Notes: generated from the sequence alone by a model not told the origin. Shown: positions 39,474 through 49,156, counted from the first letter of the stretch. The stretch: 55,854 nucleotides of DNA from Candidatus Baltobacteraceae bacterium (GCA_035502855.1 DATJTX010000034.1:1-55854); one strand, 5' to 3'. Translations and numbers: made by a program.

Positions 39474-40307
39474 TCACTGATGAGCGAGCCAGAAATCGTA
39501 GACCTCTTTCTCGATTGGATACAGATAGGTCCCCGCCGGTACGCGATAACCGGGAAGCGGCAGCGGAAACGGAAACTCACGAATCCCACGCGCGATCGGA
39601 TCGTCATTCGGCGGGAAGCAGAAAGCCCAAGGTATGTTCGCGACCTCCGTGCCGCCGGTCGGATACAGCCAGTGATATTGACCGTAGTAACAGTGCATGC
39701 CATTTTCGCCCCACGCTCGAAGCGGAATCAAGAACCCTTCGCCGTGACCTTGCAGCTCGGTGGTCCCCGAAAAATTCATGTGATACGATCGCGTCGCGGC
39801 CGCACGCTGGTTTGGATCGATCGTCGCGATCGAGAGCGGAGCTTGCTGCGCGTTGAGCTGCTGCGCTTCATGCTGAAATGCGACCTCTTGTTGCGCCAAC
39901 TGCTCGGCGAGCGTCCCCTGCCGGACTTTCTTCGGTGCACTGCGTGGCTGGGGCGGTGCCGTCGGCTCGATCCGCGCGATCTCGGTGGGCTGTGCTTCCG
40001 GCTGCTTCACCACGCGGCGCGGGAGGGCTTTGGGCGGCGGCTGCGCGCGCTGCTGCCGGACCGGCACCGGTTGCGTCTGCGGTACCGGATGGCTATGCGG
40101 CGCGATGTGAATCGACGACGAAGCGACCATGAACGTTTCCTGCGGGTGGTGCTCCGGCGCCGCCATCATCGCGTGCAAGCGCAAGGCCACGCCCCACGCA
40201 GCCAACATCCACACCATGAGGTTGATGAAACCGGAAACGAGAAGCGACCACACCACAGTGGCGCGATCGTCGCTGGCTTGTCGCTGGTCGTCGGTTTCGC
40301 TGATCAT
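39474..40307 (-). CDS. TonB-like inner-membrane protein with unusual C-terminal domain
   Basis: 277 residues. One N-terminal membrane helix (WSLLVSGFINLMVWMLAAWG) is followed by a long Pro/Gln/Arg-rich periplasmic rod (VPQTQPVPVRQQRAQPPPKA onward) and a coiled coil. This layout is TonB-like. The C-terminal 110 residues (NFSGTTELQGHGEGFLIPLR, MHCYYGQYHWLYPTGG, PLPGYRVPAGTYLYPIEK) do not look like the TonB beta domain and are unknown to me. No exbB/exbD or receptor is nearby. The gene converges on dnaE2 and diverges from the small membrane protein gene. Confidence 0.65.
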   Translation of the reverse strand: MISETDDQRQASDDRATVVWSLLVSGFINLMVWMLAAWGVALRLHAMMAAPEHHPQETFMVASSSIHIAPHSHPVPQTQPVPVRQQRAQPPPKALPRRVVKQPEAQPTEIARIEPTAPPQPRSAPKKVRQGTLAEQLAQQEVAFQHEAQQLNAQQAPLSIATIDPNQRAAATRSYHMNFSGTTELQGHGEGFLIPLRAWGENGMHCYYGQYHWLYPTGGTEVANIPWAFCFPPNDDPIARGIREFPFPLPLPGYRVPAGTYLYPIEKEVYDFWLAHQ

Positions 40308-40435
40308 GGGCTCGCTCGCTGGGCGGCAACCTCTATTACACCAGGTCTTTCCGGAACCTCTACTGAGAAAGGCCGCGGCGGCGGCGCGACGCGTCAGGGG
40401 TCTCCGTTGGCGGAAGGCCGAACCAAAACCGCACG

Positions 40436-40666
40436 ATGGACCAGCAACCCGAAGCCGATCGTTCCGAAGATCGCCGCCAGCAGAATCTCACGCGCACGCT
40501 GATGTGGATCGGCGTCGCCGGGCTGGGCGCCGCGCTCGCGTTCACCGTGGTGCGCGTGCTGATGAGTCGACGCCCGGCCGACCCGACGAGCGAACGAATT
40601 CAGCAGCTGATCGACGAGGCAAATCACTTGCTCAAGACGCTTGACGAGCAGAGAAACACCGCGTAG
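40436..40666 (+). CDS. Small single-pass membrane protein
   Basis: 76 residues: a charged N-terminus (EADRSEDRRQQN), one membrane helix (LMWIGVAGLGAALAFTVVRV, about residues 22-41) and a short amphipathic tail (SERIQQLIDEANHLLKTLDE). No family recognised. The RNA methyltransferase frame starts 26 nt before its end, which suggests coupled translation. Confidence 0.6.
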   Translation: MDQQPEADRSEDRRQQNLTRTLMWIGVAGLGAALAFTVVRVLMSRRPADPTSERIQQLIDEANHLLKTLDEQRNTA

Positions 40667-42137
40667 CGGGTCACCGGCGATCATCGCCGGCGCGGAGTAC
40701 GAACTCGCCTTCACGGATCTCCTAGCCAATGGCCAGGCCGTCGGGCGAACCGGCGGCATCGTCGTCTTCTGCTTCGGCCCATTACCGCAAGAACGCGCGC
40801 GCGTGCGAATCACCGCGATCAAGCCAAAATACGCGATCGCGCAGCTCGTCAAACTGCTCGTCCCCTCCGCCTTCCGGACCACGCCGTTTTGCAGCGTCTT
40901 CGGCACCTGCGGCGGATGTCAGGTGCAGCACCTGAGCTACCCCGCGCAGCTGGCGTGGAAGACCGACATGGTGCGCAGCTCGCTCCAGCGGATCGGGGGC
41001 TTTGCGGAGGTCGAGGTACGCGGCGCGGTCGGAATGATCTATCCGCGCAGTTACCGCAACAAGATGTCGCTGGTCGTCGAGCACGCCGGCGCCGGGTCCA
41101 CGATCGGGTTCTATCAGCAGCGTTCGCACGAAGTGGTCGCGATCGAGGCATGCCCGATCGTAACGCCCCAACTCAACGATTATATCGGACGCCTGAACCG
41201 CGCGCGCTCGGTGCCCGAGGTCGCGGCAGCGCTCGCCGTCACGCGCCACGTGGTTTCGCGCAACGCGCGCTCCAGTGGCGAGTCGGTCGTCACCTTCACC
41301 ACGGCGCAGGCCTCGCCCGAGGTTGCGCGCGCGACCGACTCGCTGATGCGCGTCTTTCCCGGGGCGGTCGGATTGACGAACTCCTACGATCGCAACAGTC
41401 AAAACGCGATCATGGGCCGGCACCACCGCACGCTGTTCGGCCGTTCCGAGATCGAAGAGTCGATCGACGGCGTGCGTTATCGCGTCTCAGCCGGTTCGTT
41501 CTTTCAAGTGAACGTCGAAATCGTCGGGCGCATCTTCGACTTTTTGCGGAGCGGCCTCGAGCATCCGCGCCGGATCGTGGACCTCTATTGCGGGGCCGGG
41601 ACCTTCGCCCTGTTCTTCGCGCGCTACGGGTGCGAGGTGTACGGAATCGAGGAAAGCTCGCAAGCGATCGTCGAAGCGGAAGAAAACGCCGCGCTCAACG
41701 GCCTAGAGAATTGGGTGCGCTTCCGGGCCGGGCGCGTGGAAGACATCGTGCGCATGCAGGAGGCACGAACGGCAATGCGCGAGGCGGATATCGTCTTCCT
41801 CGACCCGCCGCGCAAGGGCAGCGACGAGGTGACGCTCGGCGCCATCGCCGAAGCGAAGGCCCCGTACGTCTGGTACCTTTCCTGCGATCCGGCCACGCTA
41901 GCCCGGGATTTAAAGTTCCTCGCCGCCAATGGATATCGCCTCGGCATCGTGCAGCCGTTCGACATGTTCCCGCAGACGGGGCACGTCGAGACGCTAGTGA
42001 CGCTCTTTCGTGAGGCCGAAGCGGTGCCGCAGACCATCGCCGAAGCCTTTGGAGACGTACCTCCGCCGGTCTGGCCCGATGACGAGTTTGCCAGAAGCCA
42101 ATTGGAGTATCCCGACTTTGTCGTCCGAGAAGATTGA
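40641..42137 (+). CDS. RlmD/TrmA-family RNA (uracil-5-)-methyltransferase
   Basis: 498 residues. The N-terminal TRAM-like beta barrel (YELAFTDLLANGQAVGR) is followed by a Cys cluster CSVFGTCGGCQVQH that may bind 4Fe-4S. The C-terminal SAM domain has VDLYCGAGTFALFFA, VFLDPPRKG and the catalytic Cys in YLSCDPATLARDL. It methylates C5 of a uridine in 23S rRNA or tRNA; the exact site (m5U747, m5U1939 or tRNA m5U54) cannot be read from sequence. TTG 40641 is the only start giving a complete TRAM region. Confidence 0.88.
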   Translation: MTSRETPRSGSPAIIAGAEYELAFTDLLANGQAVGRTGGIVVFCFGPLPQERARVRITAIKPKYAIAQLVKLLVPSAFRTTPFCSVFGTCGGCQVQHLSYPAQLAWKTDMVRSSLQRIGGFAEVEVRGAVGMIYPRSYRNKMSLVVEHAGAGSTIGFYQQRSHEVVAIEACPIVTPQLNDYIGRLNRARSVPEVAAALAVTRHVVSRNARSSGESVVTFTTAQASPEVARATDSLMRVFPGAVGLTNSYDRNSQNAIMGRHHRTLFGRSEIEESIDGVRYRVSAGSFFQVNVEIVGRIFDFLRSGLEHPRRIVDLYCGAGTFALFFARYGCEVYGIEESSQAIVEAEENAALNGLENWVRFRAGRVEDIVRMQEARTAMREADIVFLDPPRKGSDEVTLGAIAEAKAPYVWYLSCDPATLARDLKFLAANGYRLGIVQPFDMFPQTGHVETLVTLFREAEAVPQTIAEAFGDVPPPVWPDDEFARSQLEYPDFVVRED

Positions 42138-42408
42138 CGTTCGCTACGTAGCCAAGCTCGCGCGCATCGCGCTCACCGACGACGAGGTCGAACGGTTCGA
42201 GGCGCAGCTCGGCGATCTACTCGAACACATGGACGCACTCGCCAAGCTCGACGTGTCGGCGGTCGCAGCTACGGCGCAGGTGGTGGAATCACGCAACGTC
42301 GAGCGTGCGGATGTCGTGACGCCCTGCCTGGACCGGGAGACCGTGCTCTCACAGGCGCCGCAACGGCAAGGCGGATTCTTCCGCGTGCCCCGGATCATTG
42401 CCGACTAA
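42118..42408 (+). CDS. gatC: Glu-tRNA(Gln)/Asp-tRNA(Asn) amidotransferase subunit C
   Basis: 96 residues, standard. IDVRYVAKLARIALTDDEVE and VVESRNVERADVV plus the C-terminal QGGFFRVPRII are typical. TTG 42118 lies 20 nt before the methyltransferase stop and is preceded by TGGAG; longer in-frame starts would add non-homologous residues. It stabilises GatA in the complex. gatA follows after 12 nt. Confidence 0.93.
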   Translation: MSSEKIDVRYVAKLARIALTDDEVERFEAQLGDLLEHMDALAKLDVSAVAATAQVVESRNVERADVVTPCLDRETVLSQAPQRQGGFFRVPRIIAD

Positions 42409-42420
42409 AAAGGAACGTCC

Positions 42421-43911
42421 GTGACCGACCCACTCATCGAACGCAGCGCCGCGCAGATCGCGCGTGAGATAAACGCGCGTAGCCTCTCGGCCGTCGAGGT
42501 TACCGAGGCGGTGCTGGATCATATCGAAGCCGTCGATCCGCAGATCGGTTCGTTTTTGACGGTCCTGCACGAACGCGCGCGTGAGGCGGCCGCGCGCGTC
42601 GACGCGCGCATCGCCGCCGGCGAACAGCTGGCGCTCGCGGGCGTACCGCTCGCCGTCAAAGACAATATGTGCCTGACCGGCACGCGTACGACGGCCGGCA
42701 GCAAGATTCTCGAACGGTGGATTGCGCCGTACACGGCGACCGCGGTTGCGCGCTTGCTCGACGCGGGCTGCGTCCCGGTCGGCAAATCGAACCTGGACGA
42801 GTTCGCCATGGGTTCGTCCTGCGAGAACTCGGCGCTGGGCGTCACCCGCAACCCGTACGATCCCGGGCGCGTTCCCGGCGGCTCGAGCGGCGGTTCGGCC
42901 GCGGCGGCGGCCGCCTACGAAGCCGCGATCGGCATGGGCAGCGATACCGGCGGTTCGATACGTGAGCCCGGCGCGTTCTGCAATCTGGTCGGCTTCAAGC
43001 CAACCTATGGGCGGGTCTCGCGTTACGGACTGATCGCCTTTGCCTCGAGCCTGGATCAGATCGGGCCCCTGACCCGCACGGTCGAGGACGCGGCGCTGGC
43101 ATACGATGCCATGGGTGGACACGATCCGATGGATTCGACCTCGATCGATCGTGCGCTCGAGCGCACCGCCACGCATTTGCGCGACGATCTTCGCGGGATG
43201 CGCGTCGGCATCGTGAAGCAGTTCGCGACCAACGGCTTGGGCGCCGAGATCGACGGGGTCTACGCGCAAGCGTACCGCGACCTCGAAGCACTCGGCGCGC
43301 AGCTGGTCGAGATCGAGCTGCCGACCGCGGAATTTGGCCTCGCGACCTACTATCTCATCGCTCCGGCCGAGTGCTCTTCGAATCTTGCGCGTTTCGACGG
43401 CGTGCGCTACGGGCTGCGCGTGGACGGCGCCGATGTGAGTGAAATGTACGAGCGCACGCGCGCCGCGGGATTCGGCCCGGAAGTCAAACGCCGGATCCTG
43501 ATCGGCACCTACGCGCTCTCGAGCGGATACTACGATGCGTACTACGTGCGCGCGCAAAAGGCGCGCACGTTGATCGCGCGCGACTTCGAGGAGGCCTGGA
43601 AGGCGTGCGATTTGATCGCTTGTCCGGCCGCCAGTTCGCCGGCCTTCGAGTTCAACGCCAAGAGCGATCCCTATAGCATGTACTTGATGGACTACTACAC
43701 GATCCCGATGTCGCTCGCGGGCCTGCCCGCGCTCTCGGTTCCGTGCGGTTGGGTCACCCCGCCCGGGGGAACGCGCCCGATGCCGATGGGCTTGCAGCTC
43801 TGCGCGCCGCTCTTCGAAGAGCGCAAACTGCTATCGGCCGCACACGCGTACGAGCAAAAGACGAAACACGCTCTGAAACATCGCCCCGCTCTAGCCGAGG
43901 TGGTCGGCTGA
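42421..43911 (+). CDS. gatA: Glu-tRNA(Gln) amidotransferase subunit A
   Basis: 496 residues. Amidase signature: the catalytic Lys in LAVKDNMC (about residue 80) and the Ser-cisSer pair in VPGGSSGGSAAAAA and GMGSDTGGSIREPGAFC. It hydrolyses glutamine and channels ammonia to GatB. GTG 42421 has AAGGAACG upstream. With gatC and gatB nearby, this genome probably makes Gln-tRNA or Asn-tRNA by the indirect route. Confidence 0.96.
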   Translation: MTDPLIERSAAQIAREINARSLSAVEVTEAVLDHIEAVDPQIGSFLTVLHERAREAAARVDARIAAGEQLALAGVPLAVKDNMCLTGTRTTAGSKILERWIAPYTATAVARLLDAGCVPVGKSNLDEFAMGSSCENSALGVTRNPYDPGRVPGGSSGGSAAAAAAYEAAIGMGSDTGGSIREPGAFCNLVGFKPTYGRVSRYGLIAFASSLDQIGPLTRTVEDAALAYDAMGGHDPMDSTSIDRALERTATHLRDDLRGMRVGIVKQFATNGLGAEIDGVYAQAYRDLEALGAQLVEIELPTAEFGLATYYLIAPAECSSNLARFDGVRYGLRVDGADVSEMYERTRAAGFGPEVKRRILIGTYALSSGYYDAYYVRAQKARTLIARDFEEAWKACDLIACPAASSPAFEFNAKSDPYSMYLMDYYTIPMSLAGLPALSVPCGWVTPPGGTRPMPMGLQLCAPLFEERKLLSAAHAYEQKTKHALKHRPALAEVVG

Positions 43912-43926
43912 TGATTGTTGCCGGCC

Positions 43927-45384
43927 ATGTCTAGATATGAAGCGGTGATTGGTATCGAGTGCCATGTTGAGCTCAAAACCAAATCCAAGATGTTCTGCGG
44001 CTGCGCGAACGAGTTCGGCGGCGAGCCGAACACCAAAGTCTGTCCGGTGTGTCTGGCGCTGCCCGGGGCGCTCCCGGTCGCGAACCAAGAGGCGATCGAC
44101 CACATGATCGTTGCCGGCCTCGCGTTCGGATCGCGGATCCCGGCGTTTTCGAAGTTCGACCGCAAGAACTACTTTTATCCGGATATGCCCAAGGATTATC
44201 AGATCTCGCAGTACGACATGCCGCTCACGGTTGGCGGCGCGGTGCGTTATTGGCTAGAGGATGGCACGATGAAAGAATGCCGCCTCACCCGCATCCATTT
44301 AGAAGAAGACACGGGAAAGTCGACGCACGCCGGCTCGAGCGACGGGCGCATCGCCGGAAGCACCTACTCGCTGGTCGATTTCAATCGCGCGGGCGTGCCG
44401 CTGATGGAGTGCGTTTCCGAACCCGAACTGCACAGCGCGGCCGAGGCTGTCGGCTATCTCGAGGCGCTGCGGCGCACGCTCCTGCAGCTCGGTGTGAGCG
44501 ACGTGAAGATGGAAGAAGGCTCGCTGCGCTGCGATGCCAACGTGTCGATCCGCCTAACGGGTTCGCAGAAACTCGGCACGAAGACCGAGATCAAGAACAT
44601 GAACTCGTTTCGATCCGTCTATCGCGCGATCGAGAGCGAGATCGAACGTCAAGTCGAGCTGATCGAAGGCGGCAAACGCGTCGTGCAAGAGACCCGCGGC
44701 TGGGACGAGTCGCGCGGAATCACGGTCTCGATGCGCAGCAAGGAAGAAGCGCACGACTACCGGTATTTCCCCGATCCGGATCTCGTCCCGCTCGAGATCG
44801 CGCGCGATTCGGTCGAACGGTTGCGCGCCGCCCTTCCGGAACTGCCGCACGAGCGCTTCGAGCGCTACACCGGCAAGCTGGGCTTGGACGTCAAGCAGGC
44901 AAATCAGTTGATCGACAATCCCCCGTTGGCGCACTTTCTCGACGAAGTCGTAACGGCGAGCAAAAACCCGAAGCAGAGCACGAACTTCGTACTCGGGGAT
45001 CTCTCGCGCCTGGCGAACGAGACCGGCACTCCCGTACACGAATCGCCGGTAACGCCGGCGCATCTGGCCGAGCTCATCGCACTGGTTGAAGGAAAGACGA
45101 TCAATTCGAAGATCGCCAAGGATCTGATCGAACGCATGTGGGGTGGGGAGGGTTCGCCCGCGGTCGTCGTGGAGCGCGAAGGACTCGCGCAGACGAGCGA
45201 TCCGGCCGCGGTGGAACGCTTCATCGAGCAGGTTCTCGCCGCGAACGAAAAGAGCGTCAATGATTACCGGGCGGGCAAGACCAACGTCATGGGATTTCTC
45301 GTGGGTCAGGTGATGAAAGCGAGCGCGGGTAAAGCCGATCCGCAGCTCGTCAACAGCCTGATGAAAGCGAAGTTGGAGAAATAA
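43927..45384 (+). CDS. gatB: Glu-tRNA(Gln)/Asp-tRNA(Asn) amidotransferase subunit B
   Basis: 485 residues. It starts SRYEAVIGIECHVELKTKSK and has the Zn-site Cys residues in FCGCANEF and CPVCLALPG, then FDRKNYFYPDMPKDYQISQY and LMECVSEPEL; a C-terminal GatB/YqeY domain closes it. It activates the Glu/Asp on the misacylated tRNA and amidates it. ATG 43927 gives the family N-terminus; two upstream TTG codons are possible. The TAA overlaps the mutS2 ATG by one base. Confidence 0.96.
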   Translation: MSRYEAVIGIECHVELKTKSKMFCGCANEFGGEPNTKVCPVCLALPGALPVANQEAIDHMIVAGLAFGSRIPAFSKFDRKNYFYPDMPKDYQISQYDMPLTVGGAVRYWLEDGTMKECRLTRIHLEEDTGKSTHAGSSDGRIAGSTYSLVDFNRAGVPLMECVSEPELHSAAEAVGYLEALRRTLLQLGVSDVKMEEGSLRCDANVSIRLTGSQKLGTKTEIKNMNSFRSVYRAIESEIERQVELIEGGKRVVQETRGWDESRGITVSMRSKEEAHDYRYFPDPDLVPLEIARDSVERLRAALPELPHERFERYTGKLGLDVKQANQLIDNPPLAHFLDEVVTASKNPKQSTNFVLGDLSRLANETGTPVHESPVTPAHLAELIALVEGKTINSKIAKDLIERMWGGEGSPAVVVEREGLAQTSDPAAVERFIEQVLAANEKSVNDYRAGKTNVMGFLVGQVMKASAGKADPQLVNSLMKAKLEK

Positions 45385-47741
45385 TGTTCGCGGACGAGCG
45401 CACACTGCAGGCGCTCGACTTCGCAGCACTACGCGAGCGGGTCGTGGCTGCAACGCGTTCGCAGCGCGGCAAAGCGCGCGCCGAGCAGTTGGAACCAATG
45501 GTCGATTTTGCAATCGTGCGGCTCGAACTCGGGCGTACCTCGCTGATGCGTGACCTGGTCGTGCAGCACGATTTACACGTGATGCCGGCGATCGACACCG
45601 CCGACCTGACCGCGGCCGCCGCACAGAATCTCACGCTCGCCCCCGCCGACTTGCGCGCGCTCGGCGATGCGATCGCGGCGGTGGCAGCGGCGGCGAATGC
45701 GCTGCGCGAGGTCAAGCACGAGGCGCTGGCGGCGATCACCGCACCCTACACGAATCTGCGCGATCTCCACCGCGCGCTCACGGATGCGATCGACGAGCGC
45801 GGCGCCGTGCTCGACCGCGCCTCTCCGGCGCTCGGCCGCATTCGGCGCAGTTTGAGTCAGGCGCAGAACGACGCGCGCGACCGCGTTGCATCGATCCTGC
45901 GTTCCGATACGTACGCACGGGTGATTCAGGACAACGTCGTCACGATTCGCGAAGGGCGCTTCGTGGTGCCGGTCAAGGCGGAATTCTCGGGCGAGTTCCC
46001 CGGCATCGTGCATGACACGAGCGGCTCGGGAGCGACGCTCTTCATCGAGCCGCTGGCGGCGCTCGACGCCAATAACCGCGTGCGCACGCTTCGCCTGGAG
46101 GAAGAACGCGAAGTGCTGCGCGTGCTCGGCGAGCTCTCGCGCTCGATCGGCGCTCACGCCGATGCGATCGAGCGCAATATCGACATGCTGGCGCAGATCG
46201 ACGTCCTGGTCGCCAAGGCCGACGTTGCGCGGGCGATGGACGCGCTCGAACCGGAACTGGTCGACGAGGCGATCGTCCACGTCGAGGCCGGTCGTCATCC
46301 ACTGCTCGGCGAACGCGCGGTCCCGCAAACGATTCCTCTCGATTCAGGGACGCAATTCCTGGTCATCAGCGGTCCCAACATGGGCGGCAAAACCGTCGCG
46401 CTCAAAATGCTTGGACTGTTCGTCTCGATGACGTACGCCGGGATGCATGTGCCGGCCGCGATCGGGACGCGCATCGGCCGCTTTGCCCGCGTCATCGCCG
46501 ATATCGGTGACGAACAGTCGATCGTCCTGAACGCGTCGAGCTTCTCGGCGCACCTGGCGCGTTTGCGCGAGATGCTCGAGGTAGCCGACGATCGCACCTT
46601 GGTGCTGGTCGACGAGATCGGCGGCGGTACCGAACCCGGTGCGGGCGCGGCGCTCGCGATCGCGATGCTCGAACGCTTGCTCTCTGCCGGTACCTGCGGC
46701 GTCGTGACCACGCACGCGACCGAGCTCAAACTTTTTGCAAGCGGAACCCCCGGGGTCACGAACGCCAGCGTGCGCTTCGATCCGCGCTCGTTCGTGCCGA
46801 CGTATCAACTCGACGTCGGCGCGCCGGGTCAGTCGCTCGCCTTTCCGCTGGCGCGTGCGCTCGGCGTTCCAGACGGCGTGGTCGAGCGCGCGCAGACGCT
46901 GCTCGATACCCGCGAGCGTGACTACGGATCTGCGCTCGCCGAGCTTTCGCTGCGGACCGCCGAACTGCAATCGGAACGCGAAGGGTTGCGCGCTCAGCGG
47001 CTTGCCGCCGAACGCGAACGCGGTTCGCTCGCGCACGAGCGAGCCGTCTTCGAAAGCGAGCGCAGCGCGTTTGCGGATCGTGCCGAAGAGCGCATGCAGC
47101 AGAGCCTGCGCGAGTTCATGGCCGAACTGCAGCGGCGCGCCGCGGCGGCGCAAGCCAGCCGGCCGCGCGTTACCGCTTCGCACGCCGCGCTGCTCGGAAA
47201 GAGCGCCGACGACCTGCGCCGGGAACTCGGAGCGCGCGAACCGGAAGCCGCCGCCGTTTCCCCGCAAGCGGCGTCTTTCGCGCCGAACGCTCGCGTGCAT
47301 ATTCGCTCGCTGCGCCAAGACGGAACCGTGGTCGAGGACTACGGCGAGAATGTGCTGGTTGCGATCGGACCGATGAAAACGGTGGTGAAGAAGAGCGATC
47401 TCGACCCGGTCATACGAGATGCGCGCAAACGCGCTCTCCCCGACGGCGGCGGCGCGCGCGGGGGGAGCGCTGCCGCAAAAGCAGAAGCGGCGGCGCGCTC
47501 GACGGCTGAACTGGACGTTCGCGGCCGGCGTTTCATCGAGGCGCAGCCGCTGGTCGAACGATGGGTCGACGAAGCCGCGCTTGCGGGAAATTCCCCGCTT
47601 CGCCTCATTCACGGCAAAGGCACGGGTATGCTCGGACGCGGATTGCAGGAGTATCTTCGCGCCCATCCTTCGGTCAAGAGCGTGCGTTATGGGCGCGAAG
47701 ACGAGGGCTCGGGCGGCGTGACGATAATAGAATTGCAGTGA
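45384..47741 (+). CDS. mutS2: MutS2 family ATPase with Smr domain
   Basis: 785 residues. A helical core and clamp precede the ABC-type ATPase (Walker A GPNMGGKTVALKM near residue 329, Walker B LVLVDEIGGGTEPGAG). A long Arg/Glu-rich coiled coil follows, then a C-terminal Smr domain (LDVRGRRFIEAQ, LIHGKGTGMLGRGL). MutS2 lacks the mismatch-recognition domain; it has been linked to suppression of recombination and to rescue of collided ribosomes. It starts within the gatB stop and its stop overlaps tyrS. Confidence 0.95.
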   Translation: MFADERTLQALDFAALRERVVAATRSQRGKARAEQLEPMVDFAIVRLELGRTSLMRDLVVQHDLHVMPAIDTADLTAAAAQNLTLAPADLRALGDAIAAVAAAANALREVKHEALAAITAPYTNLRDLHRALTDAIDERGAVLDRASPALGRIRRSLSQAQNDARDRVASILRSDTYARVIQDNVVTIREGRFVVPVKAEFSGEFPGIVHDTSGSGATLFIEPLAALDANNRVRTLRLEEEREVLRVLGELSRSIGAHADAIERNIDMLAQIDVLVAKADVARAMDALEPELVDEAIVHVEAGRHPLLGERAVPQTIPLDSGTQFLVISGPNMGGKTVALKMLGLFVSMTYAGMHVPAAIGTRIGRFARVIADIGDEQSIVLNASSFSAHLARLREMLEVADDRTLVLVDEIGGGTEPGAGAALAIAMLERLLSAGTCGVVTTHATELKLFASGTPGVTNASVRFDPRSFVPTYQLDVGAPGQSLAFPLARALGVPDGVVERAQTLLDTRERDYGSALAELSLRTAELQSEREGLRAQRLAAERERGSLAHERAVFESERSAFADRAEERMQQSLREFMAELQRRAAAAQASRPRVTASHAALLGKSADDLRRELGAREPEAAAVSPQAASFAPNARVHIRSLRQDGTVVEDYGENVLVAIGPMKTVVKKSDLDPVIRDARKRALPDGGGARGGSAAAKAEAAARSTAELDVRGRRFIEAQPLVERWVDEAALAGNSPLRLIHGKGTGMLGRGLQEYLRAHPSVKSVRYGREDEGSGGVTIIELQ

Positions 47742-48934
47742 CCGCTCTCCACTTCGCCGACGCCGAGTACTTGCTCGACGGGTTCGAGCACGTCGAAACC
47801 GTCGAGGATTTTCACGCCCGCCTCAAATTTGGGCGGCCTCTCAACGTCAAGCTCGGCATCGATCCGACCAGTCCCGATCTGCATCTGGGTTTCATGGTCG
47901 TGCTGCACAAGCTGCAGCGTTTCGCGCAAGCCGGACACGACGTAACCCTGATCATCGGCGACTTCACCGCGAGCATCGGCGACCCCAGCGGTCGCAACGC
48001 GATGCGCCCGCCCCTCTCGCGCGAGCAGATCCAAGCGAACATGCAGACCTATCGCGAGCAGGCCGGCAAGGTGCTCGATCTCGAGCGCGTCAAGATCCGC
48101 TACAACTCGGAATGGCTGGGGCGCCTGGATTTCTCCGAGATCGTGCGGCTGGTCTCGCACGTGACGGTTGCGCAGATGCTCGAACGCAACGATTTTCGCG
48201 ATCGCTTCACCGGCGGTACGCCGATCTCGCTGCACGAGTTTCTCTATCCCGTCGCTCAAGCATTCGACTCGATCGCGATCCGGGCCGACCTCGAACTGGG
48301 CGGAACCGATCAGCTGTTCAATCTCCTGTTGGGTCGTCAATTCCAGCGCGAGTACGATCAGCTGCCGCAAATCTGCGCGACCGTGCCGCTGCTGGTCGGG
48401 TTGGACGGCTCGAAGAAGATGAGCAAGTCGCTCGGCAACTACGTCGGCATCACCGAAGAGGGGCCGGCGCAATTCGGCAAACTGATGTCGATGCCCGACC
48501 AACTGATGCCGGTCTATGCACGGCTCGCCGCCTTTCGCAGCCAAGCCGAAGCCGACGATTTGGCCAATGCGCTCTCGCGCGGGCGCCTCAACCCGATCGA
48601 TGCGAAAAAGGCGCTGGCTGAAGAGATCGTCGCACGCTATCATGGCCGCGAGGAGGCAAAGGCGGCGCGTGCGTACTTCGAGCGGACCGTGCAGCGTAAG
48701 GAGATTCCCGATGGGGCGCTGCCCGAAGTCGCGCTCGGTGATGCGCGCCGTGTTGCCGACGTGCTGGTGCGCGCCGGCTTTGCCGAGAGCCGCCGCGCAG
48801 CCGAGCGACTTATCTCGGGGAACGGGGTAAAGGTCGATGGTATAGTCGTGGACGACCCGCGAGCGGCGTGGACGGCATCCGAGCCGGCCGTGCTCTCGGT
48901 CGGGTCACGCCGATTTGCTCGCGTGGTGCCGTAG
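47738..48934 (+). CDS. tyrS: Tyrosyl-tRNA synthetase
   Basis: 398 residues. HIGH-type motif DLHLGFMVVLHKLQ (about residue 43), LIIGDFTASIGDPSGRN, the tyrosine pocket DLELGGTDQLFNLLLGR, KMSKS in GSKKMSKSLGNY (about residue 226), and a C-terminal S4 RNA-binding domain (VLVRAGFAESRRAAERLI). GTG 47738 overlaps the mutS2 stop (GTGA); an in-frame extension back to 47561 lies inside mutS2 and is rejected. Confidence 0.96.
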   Translation: MTALHFADAEYLLDGFEHVETVEDFHARLKFGRPLNVKLGIDPTSPDLHLGFMVVLHKLQRFAQAGHDVTLIIGDFTASIGDPSGRNAMRPPLSREQIQANMQTYREQAGKVLDLERVKIRYNSEWLGRLDFSEIVRLVSHVTVAQMLERNDFRDRFTGGTPISLHEFLYPVAQAFDSIAIRADLELGGTDQLFNLLLGRQFQREYDQLPQICATVPLLVGLDGSKKMSKSLGNYVGITEEGPAQFGKLMSMPDQLMPVYARLAAFRSQAEADDLANALSRGRLNPIDAKKALAEEIVARYHGREEAKAARAYFERTVQRKEIPDGALPEVALGDARRVADVLVRAGFAESRRAAERLISGNGVKVDGIVVDDPRAAWTASEPAVLSVGSRRFARVVP

Positions 48935-48945
48935 GGAAGGATAAC

Positions 48946-49149
48946 ATGGCCGAAAAGATCTTCGTGTGCAAACGCTGTAAGCGCCGTTATCCCTATCCGC
49001 AACCGGGCGGCCGGCCGATCCGTTGCGAGTGCGGCTGGTGGTATTACAACGACGGCGTCGCGGTTCGCGAGGCGTTCTGGCAGCGCATCGAACCGTATCG
49101 TGATCCGCCCGACCTCGTGCACATGTTCGAGCCGGATTTTATCATTTAG
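48946..49149 (+). CDS. Small zinc-ribbon protein of unknown function
   Basis: 67 residues. Four Cys are spaced as CKRCKRRYPYPQ and RCECGW (CxxC, then CxC), a likely zinc ribbon, followed by an aromatic tail with WYYNDGVAVREAFWQRI. ATG 48946 follows AGGGAAGGA at a good distance. It lies 11 nt after tyrS, so it is probably co-transcribed. I do not recognise the family. Confidence 0.7.
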   Translation: MAEKIFVCKRCKRRYPYPQPGGRPIRCECGWWYYNDGVAVREAFWQRIEPYRDPPDLVHMFEPDFII

Positions 49150-49156
49150 AGCTTCC

